Shown here one piece after another: positions 19,182 through 29,519 of a stretch of 46,955 nucleotides of DNA (position 1 is the stretch's first letter; every line of letters starts with the position of its first letter). The translations under genes and the position numbers were made by a program. Origin of the DNA: a virus; the IMG/VR virus record IMGVR_UViG_3300005593_000004, positions 1 through 46,955 of that record; one strand, written 5' to 3'. The notes beneath the pieces were generated by a model. The model saw nothing but the letters and a program-made list of their open reading frames with translations, ran no database searches and was not told the origin of the DNA.

Positions 19182-21065
19182 GTGAGCAACTATTCCAAGT
19201 GGTCTAAGCACCGCCGCTTTGAGGCGGCCGTCAAGCGTGTCATTGACGAGGGGTGGACCCAGACGGAGGCTTCCAAGGAGTACGGGGTTTCCCGGCAGCA
19301 CCTGAACAAGAAGGTGAAGATCGCCCGGGAGGAGCGGGACGCCCAGGTGGATGCTGCTAAGGCCCGTATCAACATTTCACCGTTGGGCCTGAACGAGAAG
19401 CGCCGGGTCGGGACCTTTGAGGAGTTCGACCAGCGGTACTTCGGGCATTGGATTTGCCCCGACTGCGACGAGCACCATGAGATGCCGGACTTTCATCGGG
19501 ACATGGCGGAGGCCTGCCACAGCGACGCCCACCGGGTGCTGATCAACCTTCCCCCGTATCACTCCAAGTCCACGAACGTCACGGTGAAGGACACCATCTA
19601 TTCGCTGGTGAAGAACCCGAACCTTCGGACACTGATCGTGTCGAAGTCTTTGCCGTTCGCCCGGACGTTCCTGCATTCGATCAACGAACTGTTATGCAAC
19701 CCGGACCTGTACGAGGGGGCCGGGGGCAACCTGATTGAAGACTGGGGGCCGTTCAAGCCGGAGGGGTCGCAGTCGGCGTGGAACCAGGAAGCGATCTATG
19801 TCGCTGGCCGCCAAACCGCTGAGAAGGACCCGACCGTTCAGGTGTTGGGTGTTGGCGCTCAGATTTATGGCCGTCGTGCCGACGTTATCAAGTTTGACGA
19901 TGTGGCCACCTTGGACAACCAACGCAACCCCGACCGGGTGGCGGGCATGCTGGAGTGGATCGACAAGGAGGCCTTGTCCCGAATCGGGAAGAAGGGCAAG
20001 GCGATCTGGGTCGGAACGAGGGTGTCGCCCGGCGACATCTATTCGACGTTGTCCATCAGGCCGGGCTACAGGGTGTTGCGGTATTCCTGCATCCAGGACG
20101 ACACGAACGAGAAGGTTCTGTGGCCGGACCATTTCCCGTATGACCAGGCGCTGATCCACCGGTCAGAAATGCGGCCCGCTGACTTCCAGTTGGTGTACCA
20201 GAACGTCGACATCCCCGGCCTGGGGGCGTCGTTCACCCAGGAAATGTTGGATGTGTGCAAAGACACCTCTCGCACGATTGGGCACTACGAGTCCGATTGG
20301 CGGCTGATCGCCGGTTTGGACCCGGCGGGCGGAAACAAGGATTCGGGATATACCGCCTTTTCGCTGATTGGCGTGGATCTGAAGACCGGGAAGCGTTTCC
20401 TGGTTGACCAGGTAGCGGTCAAGTCGATGAAAGCCCCCCAAATGAAGGATCAGATCATTTCGTGGACTGAGAGGTATCCGCTGTTTGAGTGGAGGGTGGA
20501 GAACAACGGGTTGCAGTCCCAGTTGGTGCAATACAACACGGAGATCATCCAATACCTCGCCAAGAAAGGGGTCCGGGTCGTACCGCACACCACGCACAAG
20601 AATAAGTGGGACCCCCAGTTCGGCGTGGAGTCCCTGGCCCCGCTGATGACAGCGGAGATGTTCTCCATCCCGTGGGGTAACGCCCCTACCTGTAAGATGT
20701 TCCAACCAGTGATTGAGGAGTTCGTCGCTTTCCCCATGGGGATGCTTTCTGACAGAGTTATGTCAACTTGGTTTGCGGACCTGGGGTGCCGGGACCTGCT
20801 GGACCGGGCTCACCTTCCTCTGTTCAACGAGCGGATGAAGGTCCCGGCCCGTGTCCGTCGCCGTCGACACATTGTCGATTTCCAGGGACAAGGCGTTCGG
20901 AGGGTCGAAATGAGAGACCAGCGGGCAGGTCACATGACCCGTGGCCAGTGGGGCTACCGCCGGTCGACCCTGTCCACGCCGGTGCCTCACGCTGAGGTTG
21001 AGGAGCATGAGGAGGACCGGGGCCCGGAGTTCGTCAACGTCGAAGGCTTCGTGTCGGATCGGTGA
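19182..21065 (+). CDS. Terminase large subunit with N-terminal helix-turn-helix
   Basis: A 627-aa protein. Residues 1-55 carry a helix-turn-helix (GWTQTEASKEYGVSRQHLNKK) resembling a small-terminase DNA-binding domain fused to the large subunit. The ATPase follows: LPPYHSKST (123-131) is the modified Walker A, and DVIKFDD (234-240) is Walker B. The nuclease begins GLDPAGGNKDSG (D380), with VENNGLQSQL further on. CPDC at 92-95 may bind zinc. It packages DNA and cuts it. GTG 19182 is the first possible start (in-frame TAG 12 nt upstream), with a poor ribosome-binding site. No separate small subunit is seen. Confidence 0.85.
   Translation: MSNYSKWSKHRRFEAAVKRVIDEGWTQTEASKEYGVSRQHLNKKVKIAREERDAQVDAAKARINISPLGLNEKRRVGTFEEFDQRYFGHWICPDCDEHHEMPDFHRDMAEACHSDAHRVLINLPPYHSKSTNVTVKDTIYSLVKNPNLRTLIVSKSLPFARTFLHSINELLCNPDLYEGAGGNLIEDWGPFKPEGSQSAWNQEAIYVAGRQTAEKDPTVQVLGVGAQIYGRRADVIKFDDVATLDNQRNPDRVAGMLEWIDKEALSRIGKKGKAIWVGTRVSPGDIYSTLSIRPGYRVLRYSCIQDDTNEKVLWPDHFPYDQALIHRSEMRPADFQLVYQNVDIPGLGASFTQEMLDVCKDTSRTIGHYESDWRLIAGLDPAGGNKDSGYTAFSLIGVDLKTGKRFLVDQVAVKSMKAPQMKDQIISWTERYPLFEWRVENNGLQSQLVQYNTEIIQYLAKKGVRVVPHTTHKNKWDPQFGVESLAPLMTAEMFSIPWGNAPTCKMFQPVIEEFVAFPMGMLSDRVMSTWFADLGCRDLLDRAHLPLFNERMKVPARVRRRRHIVDFQGQGVRRVEMRDQRAGHMTRGQWGYRRSTLSTPVPHAEVEEHEEDRGPEFVNVEGFVSDR
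20749..20766. promoter_or_regulatory. Dispersed palindrome inside the terminase gene
   Basis: CTGACA-GAGTTA-TGTCAA is an exact TGACA-N6-TGTCA site within coding sequence. The centre does not pair. An intragenic site of this kind could stop transcription if bound by a repressor, as stoperators do in some actinophages (established for other phages; inference here). Confidence 0.45.
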
Positions 21066-21093
21066 CACTTTCATTACGGACACCTGAGGGATA

Positions 21094-21339
21094 ATGTTTA
21101 GAGATCGTAAGAACACCCGGGCTTTCAAGAAGGTCCAGGAAACAGTCGCTGACGGAGAAATCGTCTGCGGCACTTATTCGGACAACGGAGACCCTTTGTA
21201 TTTCACTGCCCCCAGAGAGGCCACGGAGGACGAGATACGGGACCGGGCGTTTGCCGCCCGGAACGGTCGACCCTTGTCACAGACGGAACGCCACCTATTG
21301 GAGTTAGCGGAGGGACAGAGAACTAATGCTGGAAGTTGA
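21094..21339 (+). CDS. Small protein between terminase and portal
   Basis: An 81-aa protein. The ATG at 21094 follows GAGGGATA. It has a basic N-terminus (RDRKNTRAFKKVQ), a short beta stretch (GEIVCGTYSDNGDPLYFTAP) and a charged helical end (DEIRDRAFAARNGRPLSQTERHLLELAEG). It overlaps the portal start by 14 nt. Function unknown; it might assist packaging. Confidence 0.6.
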   Translation: MFRDRKNTRAFKKVQETVADGEIVCGTYSDNGDPLYFTAPREATEDEIRDRAFAARNGRPLSQTERHLLELAEGQRTNAGS

Positions 21340-23140
21340 CAAACTCCCTAGCATGTACAGCGCCTGGCGGCAGCGGTACACGGAACGTGATCTGAGGATC
21401 GACGTTATCGACCGCACCGTCAAGGGCGATTTCGATGAGTTTGACCCGGACGAGGAGAACGTGACTTCACGTTCACCGAACATGATCCAGGTCGCATTAG
21501 AGGACACCGCTGAAGCAGCGTCGGTGATCCCAACCATTCGGGTGCAGCCAGCCAAGGCCACCCAAACATCGAAGAAGACAGCCACCCGCATGGAGCGGGT
21601 CGCTACTTCGTACATGCAGGCCAACGGTATCGACCTGCTGATCCCCCGGGCCGTCATGGACATGGCCGCCTACGGGTACAGCGTCTGGTCGGTCAGCCCC
21701 GACTTTGAGCAGCGGATGCCGCTGATTGAACGCCGGGACCCCCGAACTTGTTACCCGGAGCCAGGGTTCCGCCCAGGTGATGTTGTCCGCAAGGTGATGT
21801 TCGGAAGGGAGGTCTACTATTCGCAGTTACCGCCGGATTACCAGATCATTCTCAGCGAGTTCGTTGGGAACAACGGTCTGGGCGAAGTGGACGAAAACAC
21901 CAAGGTTGTGTTGGTCGAATACTACGACGAGCATGAATATCTACTGTGCGGCATGTACCAGGGCAACCACGACACTTTCCACCGCTTTAGTTCCGGCGAC
22001 TATGCGCTCTACCCGGTCGAACTGGAACGGATCCCAAACTCTGTGGGGGTATGCCCCATAGTCATCGGGTCAAGGATCACCTTGGACGGTGAGTTCCGTG
22101 GCCAGTTCGACCAGGTAGTAGGCCTCCTGGAGGCTCACATCCGGTTGATGTCCATGGTGTTGGACTACGCAGACCAGGCCGTTTACTCAGACATCTTCGT
22201 GAAGGATCTGATCGGAGAGATGCCTTACGGCGGTGGTGCGTACATTGAGTTGGGACCCCAGGGCGCTATCGGTCGTGTCCCCCCAGCGGTCTCATCACTG
22301 AACGTCCAGGCCGACATGGCCCAGTTGATGGAAGGCATCCACCTGGGTGGCCGTTGGCCCAAGTCTCGTCCCGGCGAAATCGACCAGGCCATCGCATCAG
22401 CGAAGTTCCTGGAGTCATCCGTGGGGATGATGAACACCGCTATTCGCACCTACCACCAGATCCTCCAATCGAAACTGGAGAAGGCTCTGCGGATCGCCTG
22501 CATGGTCGACAAGGAGTATTTCCCCGGCGAGAAGACCGCTGGCGGCATCCTCCGTAACCAGGAGTTCCTGGAGGAATACAACCCCGTCAAAGACATCGAC
22601 ATGGACAACCGGTTGCGGGTGGAGTACGGCCTGGGTATGGGCAGAGACCCGGCCCAGTCGGCGGTCCTCCACATCCAATACAGCCAGAACGAGTTCGTGT
22701 CCAAAGAGTTCGTGCAGGAGAACCTGGACGGGCTCACCGATGTGGCCAGGGAACAGTCCAGGATCGACACGGAGAAGTTCCGTGCCATGGCCCTGGCGAA
22801 ACTGCTTCAAGGTTTGGAACAGGGAGCGATCCCCGATTCGGCCCTGGTGGAAATCGCCCGGGCCCGCTTACAGGGTGATGAACTGTTTGACCTGTACGAG
22901 AAGTGGGTAGTGAAACCACAGGAGGAACAGATGGCCCAGATGCTCCCGTCGATGGCCGGACCAGGCCTCCAGGCAGGAGCCCCCATGGGCCCGGGAGGCC
23001 CTGGTGGTCCGGGTGGCCCTGGTGGCCAGCCAATGTTGGGACCCGGCCCACCACAGCCGCCGGAAGGGTCGAACCTTCTCGCCCGCATGGGCGTACCGGC
23101 AGGTCCGGGCGGAATGATCGGAGCGGAAGTCCGTGGCTGA
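21326..23140 (+). CDS. Portal protein
   Basis: A 604-aa protein, directly after the terminase in the usual order. It has an N-terminal RQRYTERDLRIDVIDRTVKG, then MIQVALEDTAEAASVIPTIRV, and a stretch of membrane-free helical and strand segments typical of portals (DQVVGLLEAHIRLMSMVLDYADQ). It ends in a Gly/Pro-rich disordered tail (about 540-600: GPGGPGGPGGPGG). It forms the dodecameric channel through which DNA enters. Identification is from gene order, size and general shape. Confidence 0.75.
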   Translation: MLEVDKLPSMYSAWRQRYTERDLRIDVIDRTVKGDFDEFDPDEENVTSRSPNMIQVALEDTAEAASVIPTIRVQPAKATQTSKKTATRMERVATSYMQANGIDLLIPRAVMDMAAYGYSVWSVSPDFEQRMPLIERRDPRTCYPEPGFRPGDVVRKVMFGREVYYSQLPPDYQIILSEFVGNNGLGEVDENTKVVLVEYYDEHEYLLCGMYQGNHDTFHRFSSGDYALYPVELERIPNSVGVCPIVIGSRITLDGEFRGQFDQVVGLLEAHIRLMSMVLDYADQAVYSDIFVKDLIGEMPYGGGAYIELGPQGAIGRVPPAVSSLNVQADMAQLMEGIHLGGRWPKSRPGEIDQAIASAKFLESSVGMMNTAIRTYHQILQSKLEKALRIACMVDKEYFPGEKTAGGILRNQEFLEEYNPVKDIDMDNRLRVEYGLGMGRDPAQSAVLHIQYSQNEFVSKEFVQENLDGLTDVAREQSRIDTEKFRAMALAKLLQGLEQGAIPDSALVEIARARLQGDELFDLYEKWVVKPQEEQMAQMLPSMAGPGLQAGAPMGPGGPGGPGGPGGQPMLGPGPPQPPEGSNLLARMGVPAGPGGMIGAEVRG

Positions 23141-23567
23141 TCCCACTTCTATTGACAAGACGCCAACCCAGAACCAGTCGCTGAACAAGCCAGAGGGCGG
23201 CACATACGGCGAGAAGGCTGAGGTTGAACGGCTGAAGAAGGAGTTGCCGTCCAGCCAGGGCCCCGGTGGCCCCCAGCAGGCTTCCCCGCCAGGACGGCCC
23301 CGGGCCGCACGCCCTGTACCAGCCTCCATCGCCCCGCCGACCCCGGCAGGACCGACAGGGGTACCCGACGCTCTCATGCACCCCGGGTCCCGCCCGATGG
23401 TCACCGGTCAGCCAGATGGGCCTGCTGCCCAGCCATCGGTTGCGAATATTTCCCAGGCACGGATCGCTCTATTAGATGCTCTCCAGTCCAGCAAAGAGGT
23501 TTCTCCTGAGACCCGGGAATGGGCAGGGATCGTGCTGGAGATGATGCTAGATGCCTCTAGATCTTGA
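23133..23567 (+). CDS. Pro-rich protein after the portal (possible small virion or assembly factor)
   Basis: A 144-aa protein starting at GTG 23133, overlapping the portal stop. It has a long Pro/Gly/Gln-rich disordered middle (about 40-105), and ISQARIALLDALQSSKEVSPETREWAGIVLEMM forms a C-terminal helical piece. The next gene starts 17 nt before it ends. Such proteins often chaperone capsid or internal proteins. Not identified. Confidence 0.55.
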   Translation: MADPTSIDKTPTQNQSLNKPEGGTYGEKAEVERLKKELPSSQGPGGPQQASPPGRPRAARPVPASIAPPTPAGPTGVPDALMHPGSRPMVTGQPDGPAAQPSVANISQARIALLDALQSSKEVSPETREWAGIVLEMMLDASRS

Positions 23568-26500
23568 GGTAGACCCAGCAGAACCTGTCCAGGAACTCCC
23601 GGACAGGGAAACATTGCTGGAGACCTACGCCCGTGACCCCCTAGAGGGGATTTACAACACGGTCTCCATGTTCATGCCGCCGTGGATGGCAGGCGGCGAC
23701 GCCAACCAGATGTCACTGGGGGACACGGTACGGTCAATGGTTGAGTTCACCCCCATAGTCGGAGACTATTTGGATCTCCGCCAGGGCGTCGATCCCGGCA
23801 ATGACATGGACCCGTTGGAGCGGGGCCTGGCGATCTTCGCAGGCCTGGGGTTCGTGGGCACTGGGGCCCATTTCGGCAGGCAGGCCTACACCGGCCTTCG
23901 GGAACGGTACAAGCAGCAGGTAGAGGAGATTTACGCCCAGGGCGATATGGCCCAAGCCGTCGTGGGGATGGAGTTGCCCGGCGTGGAGGAGGCCCGGCGT
24001 TTAGCCACAACTGAGATGTCCGGTTCGATATACCGGGACCAAGAGGAACGCTTGGCGTTTATTCATGGCCTGGGCGCTCAAAGGTGGCGGCGGGTAGCGA
24101 CGGCTCCGACGATGGAAGCGTTGACGGAAGCCCTGTGGGCGGAAACCGGCGAACTGAAAACTGACAGCGACGGCAACGAGTATTTCGTCCCGGAGGCGCT
24201 CGTCGTCGCTATGCAAGGTTCCAGCGGGGGGTTCCGCTGGGACGACATGGGTCCTGGCACTGGCAGCAGGGCTGCGTTCACAGATTTCGTACTTGGGGTG
24301 GGAAGACACATTATTTCTTTGGGGGGGTTCACGCCGGAAAGTTACCAGGGGGCTGGGACAGACCTGGCGGAACTGTACGACCCGATTGCCACAGCGACCG
24401 AAACGTGGTCGTCGGGAATGGACAAGGACCTCTTTGAGGCTTCTTTGTACGGGCTGTCTACGTTCGTGCAAGCCATGGACATGGGCCTGCTTGCTGGGAG
24501 GGAACTGAAACAGACCGGGGCCCTGTTGAGCCAGGGGGATCTATTCAACTTCGGTGCTACAACCGAAGACATGGCAAAGGCCGCAAAGGACAGTGCGGTT
24601 GCTCAACGTCAAATAGCGCAACTGGCTACCATGGTAGGCCGGTACAGCGCCCCGGATCTGCAACTAGACCCGACGATGGCCTGGTCGGCTTTCTACGAAA
24701 CAGCAGACGGGCGCATCATCGGGTCAAGAGAACGCCACGGCCAGTTCCTCCCCACTTCCCGTTATGTGGATGTGGAAGGAAACCAGATTCTGGACCCGGA
24801 CGGTTTGGACGATGCCATGTCCAGATTGGATTTGGCCACGGTAATCCCAGAGATGATCATGTCTTTGTTGGCGCTGTTCGACGGCCAGGCCGAAGTCATG
24901 GTTCAGCAACGCCACCGGGATGCGGGCAAACGCTGGTACCCGAAGATGAAACTGTTGATCAAGAACATTGCAGACCGATTCGCCCTCAAACGGTACCAGG
25001 TGGCGGCAGCAATCTCCGCTTTCTCCCCACGGAACAAGTGGGACCCGGACAACATCAACCAGGCGATCATGGCCGCAATGGACTTCCACAACAAAGGTGT
25101 CCAACTAACCCAGGAACAAAGACTCGCTGTTGTGAACGAAATCCGTGTGTCGGCGGGTTACGCCCCAGTGACCGAAACCGGTCATCTAGGCATGGGGAAT
25201 CCACGGGCCAAGGCGGCAACGATCTTTGAGGGGCAATCCCCAGTCCAGGTTCTACGAATGTTGAAGACCCTGGCATTCATGCACAACGGATTGTGGCCTA
25301 CGGCGGACGCTTCGACAAGCCCGTTCGGTATGAGTGTGATAACCGGGGATGTTCACTGGTACCGGGCACTAATGGGGTTCTTCCACGGCGTAGAGGCCCC
25401 TTGGTTCAACCAAGCCGAAATACCGAAGCAGGCGTTCAGCGGGGAGTCCGAATACCACTCCAGCCTTGGAATGGAAATCATCGGCAGGCTGGTGGCCACC
25501 GGCGAAATCACCCAGCACGAAGCCTCAGAGATGGGGGGACGCACTGGGGGTTTGGAAGTCGGCCAGTCGGTGCCGACCGCACACGCAGAGAAAATATATG
25601 ACGCTGCTGTGAGAGCGACCGCCATTGTGGCGGACCTGATGGGTATGACCCCTGCGGAACTACAGGCCACTGGTTGGCTACCGATCCAGGAGGCCGGGCC
25701 GCTAATGGTTCGGGGAAGAACGTCGGTTTGGAATGACTCCATCTTGAAGATCCTGGAAGGGCGCAGCCCGCTGGCTTCTTCGATGATCACGGAACTAGGG
25801 GGGTTGGACAGCACCCTGATCGACCCGAACGAGATGATGGCCGATGTGATCAGGAGCCATTCCCGGAACAAGGCAGATAACACTGAGGGTATCTTTCTCG
25901 TAACGACATTGAACGGGGTTCGGGCCTACGCAGATCCGGCTTTGCCAGGCGTGACGGACATGATGAGGACAGCCCGCCCTATTGACGCCAGACCGGTCGT
26001 TATGACTGCCCGCCCCAGCAAAGATGTCGCCCCCGAACCTTCCCCCACTAACCCTGTTCGTTGGATTGCCCGTGAAGCCCGCCGGGTGAGGAGCCTCACG
26101 GCCATGCAACGCCTGCTGGCCCCTGACTCTCCTTCCGGCGAGTTCCGCACAGTGAGCGAACCAACAACCCATGATTTCCCGGATGTTCACTCCCCTGGCA
26201 ACTACATGGTGGTCGAAGTGTCCCATGAGAGGGCCAGTGAGGTCGCAGACCTGCTGCAAGCAGGGGAGGCATCATTGGATGTCACCCAGGTGCCGTTGTC
26301 GTTCGATGCGTCGACCCCTACCGGGGCACCATTGGCCCGGGCCGAAGTCGAATATCTGATGGGCACCAAGGAAGGAAACAACCCTCTCCTCACTCACAGT
26401 TGGGTGACGCTCCCCTACGACCCCTCTTTAGGCCGGGCTGTGAAATCTTTGGGGTACGGGTACCCGGTCGAATCGTATGTCCAGGATGTGGACGGTTCGT

Positions 26501-29280
26501 CCCGTCGGACTTACACGGTGTTCGGGATGACAGCCGAACAGGCAAAGACGGTGGCGCAAGATTTCGGCGTCCAGAGGATGTGGACGACGGAGGGAGAATA
26601 CGACTTCGCCAACGACCTGTTCTTCCCGGTAGAGCAAGGGGTAACTGTGGGGGGTGGCACGGAGGGAACCCAGATGGGTTTGGTGCTGAATGACAGCACT
26701 CTGTCAACAGAGTTCACTGTTGATTACCAGGCCGACGAAGCAGTGCCGTTGAGCGTTGGCCCCACAGTGGAGTCTGGCGCAAGGCAGGGCAGACGGGTCC
26801 AGTTGATTGTTGAGTTCGGCCCGAACGCCGACCCGTCGGCCACCACTTCGTCATGGGAAGCCATGGAAGCATCAGATGCTGTTCTCAGCGTTGCCGGTTA
26901 TTGGCACGGCGAGTTGTGGGCCCACCCGGACAGCGTGCGGGCAGGCGAATATTCCTACACCGACGGTGACCGGAGAATGACCCACCGGGCCCGGCACAGC
27001 GACCATCAGATAATCGACCCGAACTACCACACAGTGTGGGTGTCCGGGGCGGAGGCGTTACGGATGGACCCCACACACGGTCGGTTGCCGAACACGCAGA
27101 TCACCCACGATGTGGTTGTCTCTGACCGGTTCGGGGACAGCACGGTGGAACTGGATTCCTCAGCGAGGATGACCACCACCCCTGGTCTCCGCCTGGAAGT
27201 GGATCCTGCGAACATCCTGAAATCGAAAGTGGAGGGAGAGCAGATTGGGGCATTGTCTGTAGTCACTAACCCTGAGACACAGATGCCGGTCATAATCGTC
27301 GGAGAAGACGCCGCTGTCCTCCAGGGTCACCCATTGTGGGCTGGCCTTTCCGCTACTGGGAACCACCCAGCGGTATGGCATGTGACCGGCCAGGGGCGAA
27401 TCAACAAGGTGACCAACGACAGTCTCCCTATCCCCGAAGGGTACGAGTTCGTTTATGACTTCAGCGACCGGGTAAAAATACCGGATATCGGTACCCGGCC
27501 TACGGACGCCCGGCGCAAAGCGAGAACGAAAGCAGAACGTAAGAAATACAAGATGGCGAATGAGGCCAAAGCGACCGGCGTGCTTCCTCTGGCGTCCGGC
27601 GATGCTGTGGGCATAGCGTCCACCGACATTGCCGCCCACATAAAGCACGCAGCCACCGGGTACCAGCACGATCCGACACAGCCGTTCAGCAGGGGTCTCA
27701 AAGAAACCACACAGCCAGAGTTCTCACTAGCGGACCCGGTCCTGTATGACCCGGCGAACATGGCGGAAATCGGGGATGTGTTCCGTGCTATTGAGGTTCT
27801 ACGCCAGTTCGGTGTGTCTCCCACACAACTTGCCACGGCCATCAAAGGGCACCCTCTGGGGACCGCTATGGATGGCCAAATATCTCCGGTCCCATACGCC
27901 CTGTACCTCCAGATGGGCAAAGACCCCAACATCCGTTACGAGGCGTTTGAGCAACATAAGAAACACATGGACCGGCTGTTTGACGATTACCACAACGGGG
28001 AAAACTCTTTAGCGGCGTACTGGTTAGACGCTCTTGGAGAGGGCTACGGGGGCGGGGGCATCTACTCATCGAAGTGGCAACAGCAAAAGAAGGGGGAAGA
28101 CTTGGACCTTGCCCGTCAAGAGGTCTACCGGGCAGCCGCCAAAGAACTGATCCCCGACCTGGGCATCTGGCCTGATGACCCGATTGGCATAATCGCCGGT
28201 TACGGCAGTGTGCCATTCGGCCCGCAACGAGACATTGTTCTGCAAGGCTTGGGGGCTTTAGGGGCTCTTACGGAACGGCCAGGCCACCAGACGACCAGCG
28301 ACCTCAGGGATCTCCCCGGTGTGGCGAGGTTCCGGGAGGCTCACGGGGGAATGATGTTCCCTGGCGTGGTTCGCCTTTTAGGGAGTATCACCTTCGGAGC
28401 AATAAGCCCAAGAACCCAAATGGACAAACAGAGTTGGGCCGGGCAGTACCATCCGCCGTCCTGGCGACGCATGGTGGCAAAAAGCCCACAAACCGCCGAT
28501 TCGTTCGTCCAAGACAGAATCCCGGATCGCTACGGCCCGGGCAGCACACCCGGGATGACCGCCTGGCCCGCCCACGGCATCCACATATCGGTTGGCTCCA
28601 TGGCCCGTCAGGCCGGGAGCCAGTCGGCTTACGACACGATGTGGCGTATCCGATGGGGGAACTATTTGGCCAGAATGCAGCGGGGAACCGCAGAAATGCC
28701 CTTGGAGCAGGCCGGTACCACCTTGACGATGTTCCATGAGTTTGGCCACGCTAGCCACGGTGCGGCGGTTCAACTGGATCGTGGGCACTTGGTTCGGGAA
28801 CAACTGTCCAGGATCATTTCCGAACACGGCGGGCCAGCAGCGGTGGCCGACCAGTTGAGTACCTACGCTGCGACAACCTGGATAGAGGTCATTTCTGAAT
28901 CGTTTACACTGACATTCGGCACAGCAGAGGCTCCACCGTTGGCTAACGATGTGGTCGAAATGATGTGGCGCATGCTGTACGACATGGACTACGTCCACGC
29001 CTTGGAAGCCGAAAGCCGCAGGCCAAAAGACCCATGGGCTGGATCTTTCGGGCCTTCGCAAAGGATCCCGTTCTGGAACCGAAGCCTGATGACCTGGGAC
29101 ACATCCCAGCAGTCCGACCGGGCCACAGGATACGATCAGGATGTAGTTGACCACGGGGTGTCAAAGGGACGTTACGGGTACCAGGTGTCCCTGCTGGATC
29201 ATCTCCAACTAGCAGTGAAGAAAAAGAAGTACCTGAACACGCCGCTGAAGTCGAAGATCAGTGGCTTGGAGAACGACTAA
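23551..29280 (+). CDS. Giant virion-associated protein (1909 aa) with HEXXH metallopeptidase motif
   Basis: One ORF of 1909 codons. Residues about 450-670 form a recognisable unit (GKRWYPKMKLLIKNIADRF, then AAISAFSPRNKWDPD) resembling a domain I recall as a stand-alone protein in many actinophages. Near the C-terminus FHEFGHASH (H1729-H1733) is a zinc-peptidase HEXXH motif. The rest is a mixed fold of repeated alpha/beta stretches. It probably enters the cell with DNA or lies in the capsid, as large multi-domain polyvalent-type proteins do (inference). It overlaps the preceding gene by 17 nt and the next by 1 nt. Confidence 0.65.
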   Translation: MPLDLEVDPAEPVQELPDRETLLETYARDPLEGIYNTVSMFMPPWMAGGDANQMSLGDTVRSMVEFTPIVGDYLDLRQGVDPGNDMDPLERGLAIFAGLGFVGTGAHFGRQAYTGLRERYKQQVEEIYAQGDMAQAVVGMELPGVEEARRLATTEMSGSIYRDQEERLAFIHGLGAQRWRRVATAPTMEALTEALWAETGELKTDSDGNEYFVPEALVVAMQGSSGGFRWDDMGPGTGSRAAFTDFVLGVGRHIISLGGFTPESYQGAGTDLAELYDPIATATETWSSGMDKDLFEASLYGLSTFVQAMDMGLLAGRELKQTGALLSQGDLFNFGATTEDMAKAAKDSAVAQRQIAQLATMVGRYSAPDLQLDPTMAWSAFYETADGRIIGSRERHGQFLPTSRYVDVEGNQILDPDGLDDAMSRLDLATVIPEMIMSLLALFDGQAEVMVQQRHRDAGKRWYPKMKLLIKNIADRFALKRYQVAAAISAFSPRNKWDPDNINQAIMAAMDFHNKGVQLTQEQRLAVVNEIRVSAGYAPVTETGHLGMGNPRAKAATIFEGQSPVQVLRMLKTLAFMHNGLWPTADASTSPFGMSVITGDVHWYRALMGFFHGVEAPWFNQAEIPKQAFSGESEYHSSLGMEIIGRLVATGEITQHEASEMGGRTGGLEVGQSVPTAHAEKIYDAAVRATAIVADLMGMTPAELQATGWLPIQEAGPLMVRGRTSVWNDSILKILEGRSPLASSMITELGGLDSTLIDPNEMMADVIRSHSRNKADNTEGIFLVTTLNGVRAYADPALPGVTDMMRTARPIDARPVVMTARPSKDVAPEPSPTNPVRWIAREARRVRSLTAMQRLLAPDSPSGEFRTVSEPTTHDFPDVHSPGNYMVVEVSHERASEVADLLQAGEASLDVTQVPLSFDASTPTGAPLARAEVEYLMGTKEGNNPLLTHSWVTLPYDPSLGRAVKSLGYGYPVESYVQDVDGSSRRTYTVFGMTAEQAKTVAQDFGVQRMWTTEGEYDFANDLFFPVEQGVTVGGGTEGTQMGLVLNDSTLSTEFTVDYQADEAVPLSVGPTVESGARQGRRVQLIVEFGPNADPSATTSSWEAMEASDAVLSVAGYWHGELWAHPDSVRAGEYSYTDGDRRMTHRARHSDHQIIDPNYHTVWVSGAEALRMDPTHGRLPNTQITHDVVVSDRFGDSTVELDSSARMTTTPGLRLEVDPANILKSKVEGEQIGALSVVTNPETQMPVIIVGEDAAVLQGHPLWAGLSATGNHPAVWHVTGQGRINKVTNDSLPIPEGYEFVYDFSDRVKIPDIGTRPTDARRKARTKAERKKYKMANEAKATGVLPLASGDAVGIASTDIAAHIKHAATGYQHDPTQPFSRGLKETTQPEFSLADPVLYDPANMAEIGDVFRAIEVLRQFGVSPTQLATAIKGHPLGTAMDGQISPVPYALYLQMGKDPNIRYEAFEQHKKHMDRLFDDYHNGENSLAAYWLDALGEGYGGGGIYSSKWQQQKKGEDLDLARQEVYRAAAKELIPDLGIWPDDPIGIIAGYGSVPFGPQRDIVLQGLGALGALTERPGHQTTSDLRDLPGVARFREAHGGMMFPGVVRLLGSITFGAISPRTQMDKQSWAGQYHPPSWRRMVAKSPQTADSFVQDRIPDRYGPGSTPGMTAWPAHGIHISVGSMARQAGSQSAYDTMWRIRWGNYLARMQRGTAEMPLEQAGTTLTMFHEFGHASHGAAVQLDRGHLVREQLSRIISEHGGPAAVADQLSTYAATTWIEVISESFTLTFGTAEAPPLANDVVEMMWRMLYDMDYVHALEAESRRPKDPWAGSFGPSQRIPFWNRSLMTWDTSQQSDRATGYDQDVVDHGVSKGRYGYQVSLLDHLQLAVKKKKYLNTPLKSKISGLEND
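26690..26707. promoter_or_regulatory. Dispersed palindrome inside the giant virion gene
   Basis: ATGACAGCACTCTGTCAA carries an exact TGACA-N6-TGTCA core. It sits deep in coding sequence. It may be another intragenic operator; alone it could be chance. Confidence 0.4.
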
Positions 29281-29519
29281 TGGCTGAGATGAGCATTTGC
29301 CATATGTGCAAACATTGGCGGCCTGGTATCAGTCACCCTGACGGCAAGCAGACCTGTGCGGCGTACCTCATGGGGATCCCCCAACCCATTTGGAAAGGGA
29401 CCCAGAGCCACTTCAAGCAGGTACAGGGCGACGGGGGCATCGTGTTTGAGCCCCGCCCTGAGATAACCCCTGAGCAGGTTGAGGAGTTCATGCTGGCCCA
29501 GGAGGCGATGGTTCTATGA
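29280..29519 (+). CDS. Small cysteine-containing protein between the giant genes
   Basis: A 79-aa protein with CHMCKHW (7-13), then CAAYLMGIPQPIWKG, then GDGGIVFEPRPEITPEQVEEFM. The Cys/His spacing suggests metal binding. It overlaps both giant virion genes by 1-4 nt (TAATG, ATGA). I recall small proteins of this type elsewhere in phage late operons, but no name is given. Confidence 0.55.
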   Translation: MAEMSICHMCKHWRPGISHPDGKQTCAAYLMGIPQPIWKGTQSHFKQVQGDGGIVFEPRPEITPEQVEEFMLAQEAMVL